Assembly (NCBI GenBank): GCA_003049465.1
Contig: PYSS01000058.1
Location: forward strand, 124,001-188,000
Origin: Magnaporthiopsis rhizophila
Taxonomy: Eukaryota; Ascomycota; Sordariomycetes; Magnaporthales; Magnaporthaceae
Reading direction: 5' to 3'
DNA: 64,000 nt
In this document: piece by piece, positions 45,785-56,427 of the stretch
Layout of the letters: each line of letters begins with the position of its first letter
How positions within the stretch are numbered: the stretch's first letter is position 1
Made by a program: the position numbers and the translations under genes
The notes under the pieces: generated by a model
The model's input: only the letters and a program-made list of their open reading frames with translations
What the model was told of the DNA's origin: nothing
Database searches by the model: none

Positions 45785-46090
45785 TGTGGGCTGTTGCGCT
45801 TGCCAATGGACGGTCGTTCAACAAGGCCGCGATGGTTGTTTGCGAAGAGCCGAATTGAAGTCAAGCCAGCCAAAGTGACGCAGGCCTCGCGACCGCCCCG
45901 TTCAGCCGTGGGTGGGGCTAGGTGGCAAACTCCCCGCCAATGCCGAGCTTGAAACGGTCGCGAGGCTACGCCATACCCTAACCCTCCATGATTTTGGAGC
46001 TTGGCCGGGCGCTTCCAAGAATCTTGGCCGAGTCCGTATCGACAAAAGCTCAACGAACCCGTCCCGTCGCAGCGGAAAACTGTTACGGCG
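45785..46090. promoter_or_regulatory. 306-bp bidirectional promoter of NDUFA12 and PGS1 with two CCAAT boxes
   Basis: Start codons of two mitochondrial genes face away from each other. CCAAT occurs at 45,803-45,807 and 45,937-45,941 (plus strand). CCAAT is the site of the HAP2/3/5-type complex, which controls respiratory genes in fungi; its use here is inferred. Confidence 0.6.
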
Positions 46091-48076
46091 ATGATAACCA
46101 GGGGCCTTTGGCGCTGCGCTTTTCGGCGTCCTCACGCCGCTCCTCGAGCCCCCACCGGCCCACTGGCCAGGCGGGCGCAGTGCCGACGATACTCGGCCTC
46201 CTCGACGGGCACTGCTGCGACAGCAGGCGGCGCGCAAGGAACAAGCGCCGCCATGCTTGCGCCGTTCGTCGAAGAGCTGGACAAGCTGGCACCTTCGTTC
46301 AAGATCCACGGGTCCCGCATCCGCATAATACAAACACCTGCCGACTTCTATGAGACGCTCAAGGTGCGACGCGGTTAGCCCAGCGCGACGGGGAGATGGG
46401 CTGACTCCAGACGGCTATATCCCTACCAGGACAAAATTAGACATGCCGAGCGGAGGGTATTTCTCTCCACACTCTACATCGGCAAGTCAGAGAAGGATCT
46501 CGTAAGCAGCATCCGCCGTCCCTTTCCCTTGACCTTGTCCTGACGGCCACGGTGTCAACAGATTGCGACGCTTCAAGCCGCACTCCGCACGAAGCCCGAC
46601 CTCAAGCTGAGCATTCTCACCGATGCCCTACGGGGCACACGAGAAAGCCCAGATCCATGCTCAGCCTCGCTCTTGGCGCCGCTCGTTACCGAGTTCGGAC
46701 CAGAACGGGTCGAGATCCGCATGTACCACACGCCGAACCTGACGGGGATGCGCAAGAAGTTCATCCCGAACCGAATAAACGAGGGCTGGGGCCTGCAGCA
46801 TATGAAGCTGTACGGGTTTGACGACGAGATAATATTATCAGGGTAGGTGAAGGCGGCGGATCATAGTTCTTGCGATCTCGCCAGCGGCCTCGAGGGAGGA
46901 AGAAGAATAGACTGACGTGGGCGGGCGGGTGTAACATGCAGAGCGAATCTCTCAACGGACTACTTCACCAACCGCCAGGATAGATACCATATGTTCTCCT
47001 CGAGAGACATCACGTCGTACTTTTGGGGACTGCAGGAGGCCGTGTGCTCACTCAGCTTCCTCGTTCGCCCGTCGTCCGAATCGGCCTCGGGCTTTGTACT
47101 GGACTGGCCGACGTCCAACAAGGCGCCATCGCCCCTCGAGAATTCGAAACAGTTTGTGGCAAATTCGACTAAACTTCTGCGAGGTCTAATCTCGGCCGGA
47201 ACACCCCCGCAGATCTGCGGGGGTGGCAATACATCCAACAACAGCCTTGCAAACATGACGCAAACACAGCGACACGCCAAGCCACCATCACAAGACACAG
47301 GAGAGGCGTCGCCAGACACTTCTGTGTACATCCTCGCGCAGATGTCGCAGCTCCTGCGACCTGACAGCTCGACAGAGCAGCCGGCGCTGACTCACGTGCT
47401 GTCAACACTCGCCTCGTCGCCAGCGGGCCTGGCCAGAGGTTCGTCTTGGACCTTCACGGCGGGCTACTTCAACCCTGCACCGTCGTTGACGCGGTTGCTG
47501 TTGGCAACCGTGCCAGCCGGCAGCTCGGGCACAGTCATCACAGCGTCTCCGTACGCCAACGGCTTCTACCGCTCCCGTGGAGTGTCGGGCATGCTTCCTG
47601 ATGCCTACAGCCTGCTGGCACGACGCTTTCTAGACTCTGTGGAGCGACAGCGGCGGCGGATGGTTGAGAAGGGCGGCGGCGGCGGCGGTAACTGCGGCGA
47701 GAACTTGCCGGCCGTGACGCTCAAGGAGTGGCGGCGCGGCACGTCGGGTGAGCCTGGCGGGTGGACATACCACGCCAAGGGGCTGTGGCTGACGCTGGGC
47801 GGCGGTGGCGGCGGCGGTGGGGCGACAGGTCCGTCACTCACCGTGATTGGCAGCTCCAACTACACGAAGCGAAGCTACTCGCTGGACCTGGAAGCCAACG
47901 CGCTCGTCGTGACGACCAACGAGGGCCTGCAGCGGCGTCTCGCCGAGGAGCAGGCGTGGTTGCAGGAGCATGCAGTGCCCGTGAGCTTGGACGACTTTGC
48001 CAAGACGGAGCGGCGGGTCGGGCTCAAGGTGCGGGTCGCCATGTGGATCGTGAGGCTAGTGGGCGGACAGCTGTGA
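46091..48076 (+). CDS. PGS1: CDP-diacylglycerol--glycerol-3-phosphate 3-phosphatidyltransferase (phosphatidylglycerophosphate synthase)
   Basis: CDS join(46091..46363, 46430..46501, 46562..46842, 46942..48076), 586 residues. The N-terminus is Arg/Ala-rich without acidic residues, as in a mitochondrial presequence. The phospholipase-D-type fold follows: KDLIATLQAALRTK, the first HKD motif HMKLYGFDDEIILSGANLS joined across intron 3, then TDYFTNRQDRY. The second HKD motif is in YHAKGLWLTL, with GSSNYTKRSYSLDLEAN after it. The enzyme makes phosphatidylglycerophosphate from CDP-diacylglycerol and glycerol-3-phosphate on the inner mitochondrial membrane, the first committed step to cardiolipin. Two poly-Gly runs (six and eight Gly, GGC/GGT repeats) interrupt loops, one of them inside the second HKD motif between Lys and the GSSN part. 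Confidence 0.95.
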
Positions 48077-49065
48077 GTCAATTCGATGGGGACGGGGATT
48101 CCATGTCTGGGACACTACATGACAGGCTGCCTTGGCACGGTGCGGCGCACGTGAGGAGAACCATGGCTTCTTCTTGACGTGAGCAGGAGCCATGCGGTCC
48201 CCGGCCAACCCACCCCAGCCGAAGTGCAACGCCAAAACATCGCAAGACAAACTATGTTGATCGGTCTTGACAAGCTGTCATGGCAGTTATTCACAGCCCT
48301 TTATGAGCCAGGACCAGCCTTGACGACAGCGTGTGTTCGAAGTCATGTCGACCAAACGAGCCGCCGGTTGAGACCGGGACTTGGGTATCCTGCAGCTGCA
48401 TTGAGTCGGAAACGACCGCCGCCCCTGCACCGTGGTCGTTTCCATGTTTGGTTTGGGCAATTGTTGGCCAAATTTTACGCTGTTAGGCTGGAAGCAGTGG
48501 GGAACAACAACGCTGACAGGCCAGATCCTGATTGATTGGCGCGGCGGACAGCCCGAGCTAAGTTTTTTTTTTTTTTTTTTTTTTTTTGCTCGCAAGGGAA
48601 ATTAGAAATTTCCATGGGGCCAGAATGCGGAAAACGGGAGAAGTGGAGCCAGCCCGTCAGCCTGGTTCCCTCCTTGAAAAGTGAGCGGTGGCCGCGTCCC
48701 TCCCAAGCAGTCGCCGTCGTTACCGTCCGCCTCTTCCCAACCCTTATTCCAACACATCTGAGCTTGTGTTTGGCACCGCTCTCGTGTTCTTCTTAATCTT
48801 GAGACGCTCGCCCAGGCCATTTACCAGTGCGAATCTGTTAGGTACCTTCACTACCTACGTGCATCTACTCTGTTGCTCCGTCGACGACCGCACAAACGGC
48901 CCGTAATTCTTGTCCAAAATCACTTCCACGATAGTGGATTGATACCAGAGACCTCGATTTAAACAATACCAGGCGGCGGCTCGTGCCGTCACTCAATGGC
49001 AGTGGCTGCGCATTGGAAGCTTCCTGCGATAAAGTCGGCAGGCCGACTCGAGTGGAGTTGACGTC
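48077..49065. other. Intergenic region with a 25-nt poly(T) run
   Basis: 3' flank of PGS1 and 5' flank of the SPX-EXS gene. Homopolymer T at 48,563-48,587. No gene recognised. Confidence 0.6.
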
Positions 49066-52000
49066 ATGAAGTTCGCCAAAGAGTTGGAGCAAGAGCTGGT
49101 GCCGGGTAAATTCCCCGAATCGAATCTCCCTCATCGCCAGGGCAACTTCTGTGTTCTTTTCCAGCTGCTGACTGACCACGACCAACTGGCGCAGAGTGGA
49201 GGGTAAAGTATCTTAACTACAAGCTTGGCAAGAAATACGTTAAGGCTGTTGGGGCTGCGGTGCGAAAGGGCAACACCTCGCCCACGCCGCAACGCCGCTC
49301 CGACAACCCGCCGCCATATGCCACGTGCTCTCCACCCACGGCTCGCAGGCCAACCATCACGACCACCGATGCCAACGGCCGCACGCCGGGCCTGCAGCGG
49401 ACACAGTCATCCTCGCTCAAACCCATCAACACCGCCCTGGCATCACGTGCTGCTACTGCTGACGCCCATGGCTCGTCGATAGCAACCGCCCAGCCCTTCC
49501 CGGGCCGCAGGAGTGAGAAGCAGCGGCTGGCGGACTCGCCGGGCAGCGACGTGCACTATGGCAGCTTCGTGGCCACCCCGCATACCGCTGTTGGCGCTGG
49601 AGGTGCCCCTGCTGCCGACTTTGAGCTTCCCGAGCCCGCCATGGAGGCGTCGCGGTCCCCGAGCGCGACGCCCAAGGACAGGCTCAAGAGGCTTTTCTCG
49701 CATCCCTCGCCCATGCCCGTGCTGCCGCGCGGGGTGAATATGAGGATCACCACCAACAATACCAACCAGGACGAGATCCGGCAGCGCGAAGACGAGTTCT
49801 TCACGTTCCTAGACGGCGAGCTCGACAAGGTCGAGACGTTTTACCGACAAAAGGAGGACCAGGCGGCCGAGAGGCTAGCCACGCTGCGCGAGCAGCTGCA
49901 CATCATGCGCACCAAGCGCACCCAGGAGCTGACGGACTTGGCGAGGCAGCAGGAGGAGGAGCAGGCCAACCGCGGGGGCGACCCGGAAGATGACAGCGAA
50001 AGCAAGCGCGGCAGCACCAAGAGCAAATGGCTGGGCCAGGACGCGCTGGAAAGCTTCTTCACGCGCAAACCCGGGCCGAACTCCAAGGCGCTGCAGCAGA
50101 TGCCCCAGACGCCATTCCTCAGGGGGACCGCGGCGGACGGGCTGCGCGACTACGCGCGGCGGCCGACGGGCCACCTCGTGCCCTACCGCACGGCCAAGCG
50201 CAAGCTCAAGCTGGCGCTGCAGGAGTTCTATCGCGCGCTGGAGCTGCTCAAGGCGTACTCCATGCTGAACCGGACCGCGTTCCAGAAGCTCAACAAAAAG
50301 TACGACAAGGCCGTCAACTCGAGTCCACAGTACCGCTACATGTACGACCGCGTGACGCCGTCCTACTTTGTGCGCAGCACCCTGGTCGATGACCACATCG
50401 CCGCCGTCGAGGATCTGTACGCGCGCTACTTTGAGGGCGGGAACCACAAGCTGGCGGTGGGCAAGCTGCGCAGGATCAGCCGCAAGACGGGCGACGAGTC
50501 GGGCAGCTCGTTCCGCAACGGCCTTCTCATCGGCGTGGGCGCCGTGTTTGCCCTCCAGGGCCTCACGTACGGCACGGAGCAGCTGATGGGCCCGGACCAG
50601 GAGGTGGCGCTGCGGGCCAAGTTCCTGCTGCAAATCTACGGCGGCTACTTCCTGATGCTGTATCTCTTCGTCCTCTTCTGTCTGGACTGCCGCGTCTGGG
50701 CGAAAAACAAAGTTAACTACCAGTTCATTTTCGAGTTCGACACGCGATCGCAGCTGGACTGGCGGCAGCTCTCGCAGTTCCCTTCCTTCTTCCTGCTGTT
50801 CTTTGGCATCATGTTTTGGGTCAACTTCTCGCGCATAAGCCCGCAGAACGACATGTACCTCTACATCCCCACCATCCTCATCGGCGTCTCGGTCCTGATC
50901 ATCTTCTTCCCGGCCCCCATCCTGTACCACCGCAGCCGGCGCTGGTTCCTCTACTCGCACTGGCGCCTCCTCATGGCTGGCCTGTACCCGGTCGAGTTCC
51001 GCGACTTCTTCCTGGGCGACATGTACTGCTCGCTGACGTACGCCATGAGCAACATCGAGCTCTTCTTCTGCCTGTACCGGAACGACTGGGTGGACCCGGA
51101 CCAGTGCGACTCGAGCCACTCGCGCTTGATGGGATTCCTGTCGGCCCTGCCGCTCATCTGGCGTTTCCTGCAGTGCATCCGCCGTTACAACGATACCGGC
51201 AACGTGTTCCCTCACATGATAAACGCCTGCAAGTATGCCGTGGGCATCATGGCGGCCGTGAGTCTTAGCCTGTACCGGATCGACCGCACGCCTGGGAACC
51301 TGGCCCTCTTTATCACCTTTGCCAGCCTCAACGCCATCTTCACAGGTGAGTTCTAAAGCATTCCTTTTTGTTATCATCATGCAACATTATTATCCGGTCC
51401 CCTCATCAGCCGTCAGTGTCCAATATCAGCTTTACCAATATTGACTAACGCCTTCCCTCACTAGCAATCTGGGACGTCTTTATGGATTTCTCGCTCCTGC
51501 AGCCTACCTCAAAGAACTTTCTGCTTCGTGACATATTGGGTCTCAAGAACAAGTGGCCATATTATGTCATCATGGTTGCGGACCCGATTCTGCGCTTCAT
51601 CTGGATTTTCTACGCCATCTTCTTACAGGACGCCCAGCACAGCACCATCATGTCCTTCGGGGTCGCCGCCGCCGAGGTGACGCGACGAGGCCTCTGGGTA
51701 TTGTTGCGTGTGGAAAACGAGCACTGCGCCAACGTCGGCCAGACCAAGGCTAGCCGCGACGTGCCGCTGCCCTATAATCTCGCGGACGACGACAGCCAGA
51801 AGAAGCAACCACCCAGCACCCCCAAGAAGCGGAGTGGCGACAACCAGCGTGGCGTCCTGGAGACCCCCAGCACCACAGCCGTCAGTGAAACCCAGACTCC
51901 CGAGTCAACCCAGCGGAGTACCGCCACTAGTATCAGCATGGGAGGCGTGGGCGACGCGAAGCAGGGGGCAGTACAGTCCACCGTCACCAACCTCAACCGC

Positions 52001-52651
52001 GGACCCACCGAGCAGGAGCAAGCGGAGCAGAAGCAGACGCCGAAGCCGAAGCCGAAGCGGAATCACACACGAGATCTCTCGGTGCCCACGGCGACTCCCT
52101 CGGATGCAGAAGAAGGCCGCGCAGGCATCGACGGCGGCGAGGCGGCAGACACGGTCGGCAGGATGACGAGTATGCGGCGTCGACTGACATGGTCGGGCAC
52201 GCAGGTGGCCGGCCGCCTGTCGCGCATCCTGGCCGACGCGCACAAGCAGGATTTCGAGAAGCGCAGGCCCGGCACCACGACGCCCGACGAGGAAGACGAC
52301 GACGACGAGGACGAGGACGAGGTCCGATACCGCCACAACATGACGCAATCTAGGCGCGCGCCCGGCTACGTGAGCGACCAGGACGCCATATCTTTCAGTA
52401 ACGATGACGACGAGTCCGAGGCCCACCGCACGCCCGAGCGCCCGAGCGGCCGCCGTGGTGCCGTCGCTGCCGGCGCGTCGGGCTCCTTCGGCCACGAGGC
52501 AGAGGACAACCGCGAGCCTGAGCGCCCGAGTGGCCGTCGCGGTGCCGTTGCTGCCGGCGCCGGCTCCCCCAGCCATGACGAGGCAGAGGAGCCCGAACGC
52601 CCGAGCGGCCGGCGCGGCGCCATTGTTCCCGGCGCGTCGGGCCCGGCCTAG
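49066..52651 (+). CDS. SYG1: SPX-EXS domain phosphate transporter/exporter (SYG1/XPR1 family)
   Basis: CDS join(49066..49105, 49195..51345, 51465..52651), 1125 residues. Exon 1 codes only MKFAKELEQELVP, the canonical start of an SPX domain, continuing across an 89-nt intron as EWRVKYLNYKLGKKYVKAV. The SPX is then stretched by a Ser/Thr/Pro-rich insert before FFTFLDGELDKVETFY and FYRALELLKAYSMLNRTAFQKLNKKYDKA. Several membrane helices follow (about 50,520-51,330), then the EXS signature: GDMYCSLTYAMSN, WRFLQCIRRYNDTGN, ACKYAVGI and, across the last intron, IWDVFMDFSLLQ. SPX domains sense inositol pyrophosphates; XPR1 exports phosphate. The C-terminal 300 residues are hydrophilic, with an Asp/Glu run (bases 52,288-52,322) and three copies of a PERPSGRRGAVAAGA repeat. 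Confidence 0.95.
52428..52640 (+). repeat. Three in-frame repeats at the C-terminus of the SYG1-like protein
   Basis: ERPSGRRGA followed by V/I and Ala/Pro-Gly-Ala occurs three times, with spacers of about 15 and 8 residues. The basic core RPSGRR is unchanged in all three. Confidence 0.85.
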
Positions 52652-54794
52652 CTGCAAGGTTCTGACGTGGTGGGCGGCAGGGATCAGTAGCTTTTGCGGC
52701 TGCTGATGTTTCATTATTTTCACTCTTTTTTTTCTTATTCTTTTTTTTTTAGTGGGGGGTTTTTTTTTTCTCTTCTTTTTTTCCCCCTTTACTTGTGACA
52801 ATCCGTCCACTGTTTTGTTTCTTTAATCCTCACGCAAAAAAAATCCTTGTACATTTGTAGATGGGACGACAACATGCAGCATTTGTTTCTTTCTTTGTAT
52901 GCATTTTCAGCGGGCCATTTGATCGGATTTCCCTTGGCGTTCGATCGCCAAGGCACGTGGCGGTTCATGACGGCCTTGGCGGCTTATGAGCATGTCCCCC
53001 GGAACTTATACATTTTCTTCATAATGACTAGAATAATAGAGTTGGAGGTGGGTGTATTTGGCGGCTTTTTTTCCCATTATTATAATGCGATGATATTTTT
53101 TCCTGGTTTGACGAAATCTCGGGGGCGATCTGACGGTTGAGCCTGGTAGCCAGCAGTCCCAAAATAAAAAAATGCGGCGCTCCGCCACACAAAAGCCATC
53201 CGGACATCAATGCCTTTTGCTTCACACTTTGCCATCTCTTCCCTAAATCGATTTTCTTTTCCTATCCTAGTCCCCGCGACCAATATGCATGTTTTTGTTT
53301 TGTTTTGTCCACACAGACCAAGGGGTTGGGGCACAGCCACGTTGCAAACCGACAAGGTCAGGGTCAAGAGTCAAGGGTCAAGGTCCGGGGACGGAGGGAA
53401 AGCAAGGTTCGCCAAGGATCTGCCGCGCCGAAACGCTTGATCCCGAGCCCGATGGGAGAAGCCTGTGCGGCCCGGCTCGGTGAGCACTAGCACTAGACTA
53501 GGTACAACCTTGGGTATGCACGAAAATTCGGAAACGGAAATAAAAAGCAAGCCCCGGCGCCCGATCTGGGCGACGTTCGGGGGTAATTTCTACGGTGTTC
53601 GGGGTTCTGCACCTGGAGAAAGAAACAGAGAAAAAGATATGAAACCGTCAGTCGTTCAGTCTTTATTTCAGCCCTTTTTTTCGACATGCGCGAGGTACTT
53701 TGAGATCGGCCCACTGAGCGTACCTAAAGGTTGTGTGCGACACTACGGGTTTTTTTTTATTCTTTGGTCCTTGCCTGTTTCTTCCATGCAAAAAAAACTG
53801 CCGTAAAAAGCTTGACAATGGGCCCTTGAAGCTTGACCATGGGTCTTGCAATAATAAAAGAAAAGCCCTATGCTTAATTCCGCTAAATCTGCGGGCGAAT
53901 TTCCTGATTCGGGTGGTGGTAAAAAAAAAAAAAAAAAAAAAAAAAGCGTTTTATTTCGTCTGGTCCTATCTGCACGTCCGTGCCCTCTGGCTTCCTGGCC
54001 CTTTGGTTGTTAAAGTCTTCCAAATCCAAAGTTGGGAGAGTGGCCGGTTTTAATATATTCGTCGAGCTACAGCCCACGTCAAAAGGTGGCAAAGGAGGTG
54101 GCCAGGAGCTGTATCAACGCCACTTGCGGTCCTGGACAAAAAGATACTTTTGGTGGATCTCTCGAATGGTTTTTATGAGGGCCAGTGGCCTGGATTCACA
54201 AAAATAAGAAAAACAAGCAGTCTCTGAAACTAGTATGGGACGGGGCCGCCCTTGGACGGCTGCCGGTTCTTGTTGATGCGACGCTTTGTAGAACTTGGTG
54301 TCGTACACGATCATGCGGGGCTTCCATAATGACGGGTCGGTGCCCCCGATGTCCCAGCCGATGTATAGATGCCACGGCCAGCCGTACGAAGCAAGGCAGG
54401 TGCGGCGCCAGGCGGCCCAGGCGTTGGCTGTGGGGGGCCATCGATCGAATAGGTGCCCGTGGAACGCTTATCTTACTGCCAAAAGCACTTGAAGTCGACG
54501 TGGTCCTGCATGATGCCACCGTGCCGTGGCCGACCTGGTTTGGTTGATGACAACGTCGATGACTTTGGCACGTGGATCGTTTTACAACAGCCGGCGTTCC
54601 AATGGAGTTTGCCGCGGTTAGGGCCGTTGGGGACGTAGTTCCGGCGGCTCGATCTTGGTCTCGTCGCTCAGGGATAAAGGCCCAGCATATACCCCAAGAT
54701 TTGAACGCTTAAAATGAATGTATTTTACTTTTGTAACACACGACGGCTTTACGAGGCACATGGCCGTCTCGGACTACCTAATATACACACTCGG
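52652..54794. other. Intergenic region with T-rich 3' flank and poly(A) run
   Basis: Bases 52,700-52,830 are T-rich, probably the 3' untranslated region of the SYG1-like gene. A 25-A run lies at 53,921-53,945. On the minus strand at 54,130-54,660 there are gene-like pieces in two frames (one reads WHLYIGWDIGGTDPSLWKP) but stops break them and I do not know the family; it could be a decayed gene. Confidence 0.45.
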
Positions 54795-56427
54795 CTACTC
54801 CAGTGGCACAACAATGCTGTCCACATCCGCCGCCCACAGCCCGCCCCCAACACCGCCGATGGCGATGGTGTTGTTACTGCCAGCACGGAGCTGCACGTGC
54901 AGCGTGCTGCTGGACACGGCGTTCTTTGTCGGCTCGAACGCGACGCGCACGGGCTGCGCCCCGTTGACGGAAACGCCGGCGTAGCGCGGGTTCGCGTCGT
55001 TGTTGAGGAACCGGATGCGCACCGTCGACAGCGCGTCCTTGTCGCTCTTGACGCCCGAGAACGTCAGCGTGCCGTTGCTGCCGCCGCCCAGGTTGCCCGC
55101 CGACTTGCCGCCCGAGCACGGGCCGCACGACAAGGCGCGCGCACCGCCCGCCATGGCTGCCATCTCGGCCTCGTACACGGTCTCGCCCGGCGCGGCGGCC
55201 CACGTGGCGCCCGGTCTGGCGTCCGGCCCGGCATTGGGCACCCACCCGCCGGCCACGTTCTTCATGGTGACGTTGGTGCCGCTGATGCGCAGCGGCAGCC
55301 AGACGTAGGTGCTGGACTGCAGGTTGGACGACACCCAGCGGTCACCCAGGTACATGACGTTTGTGGCGGCGTTGTTGCCGGTGCCGCCGCCGCCGCCGCC
55401 GCCGCCGTAGGGCAGGATGAAGGTGGTCTGCGACGTGTACGTCTTACTGCCCACGTCGGCGAACGTCTGCCAGGGGCTCCAGGGGCCCGAGATGGAGGTG
55501 GCGGTGCTGTAGACGTTGTCGTTGGCGTCCCAACCCGTCAGGTGCGAGCCGAACATGTAGTAGCGCCCGGCGATCTTGACCATGGCGGGCGACTCGATGC
55601 GCTCTTTCCAGAGGTAGGTTGAGCGGTCGCCGGCGATGGCGAGGTAGTCGTCGGTGAGGCGGTTGATGCGGAGGCCGTTTTCGCGCTGGGAAGTGGGTTA
55701 GTGTTGAGTAAAGGCAAGGCAAGGGAACAAATTGCTTCTTACGTCTTCGGTTAGGAGATAGGCCGTCCCGTCATCGTCCTTGAAAAGACCGCTATCCCGG
55801 CTCTGGAAGCCAAGAGGCCTGCTGCTGTTTAAGTACTCTGAGCAGAGCGACATGTTCATCAGCATCTCTCCTCCTGCCTTTGTCTAGAGTGCTATTACCG
55901 CCACAGGAGGACAACTTACTGTACTTGCCGCACACCGTGTCCCCCACCGCGACGCCGGCCTTGGCGTCCCCGTAGTTGGAGCTGTCGATATGCATCCACA
56001 TGACGTACTTGCGCGTGCGGTCGTTGTAGATGACCTTGGGCCGCTCCAGCACACGGTTCGGGCCCAGGTCGCCGGCACCGGCGGTGCGCGACAGCAGCGC
56101 GCCCTCGTAGTGCCACCGCACCAGGTCGCGGCTCGAGTAGCAGTTGACGTTCTGGAATGCGCTGCCGTTCGTCTTGTCCTCGCCCATCATGTACCACGTG
56201 TCGTTGACCTTGATCACGCCCGCGCCGTGCGCCTGCATGTGCTCGCCATTGTCCTGTTCGGGGAGTCAGATGGTGGATTGGTTCAAGGCAGTGTTGACAC
56301 AGGCACTTACCGCGGTCCAGGTTCCGCCGGGCACGATTTGTAGTGAGGCGTGGACGCCCGAGAGCGCCGTCGCCACAAGGGCCATGCCCAGTAGCGAGCG
56401 ACGAGGTGGTGAAGTGAATGTGAACAT
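54795..56427 (-). CDS. GH43 exo-beta-1,3-galactanase-like enzyme with C-terminal CBM35-like domain
   Basis: Exons 56427..56311, 55920..56253 (read downward), 55837..55743 and 55685..54795 splice in phase to 478 residues; introns are 57-82 nt. A signal peptide is evident (MFTFTSPPRRSLLGMALVATALSGVHA). The five-blade catalytic domain shows HGAGVIKVNDTWYMMGEDK, NCYSSRDLVRWHYEGALL, ERPKVIYNDRTRKYVMWMHID, SRDSGLFKDDDGTAYLLTED and ERIESPAMVKIAGRYYMFGS, the pattern of the GH43 galactan 1,3-beta-galactosidase subgroup; the Glu of ESPAM is the likely general acid. After an eight-Gly run the C-terminal 130 residues (YEAEMAAMAGGAR onward, ending WAADVDSIVV) look like a CBM35. It would be secreted to act on arabinogalactan side-chain backbones. 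No regulator or other CAZyme lies beside it. Confidence 0.93.

Noticed and set aside
49875..51380. A 501-codon ORF on the minus strand
   Set aside because: It is the antisense shadow of the SYG1-like gene; the plus strand has SPX and EXS motifs and correct splicing.
54714..55622. A 302-codon ORF on the plus strand
   Set aside because: Shadow of the last GH43 exon.
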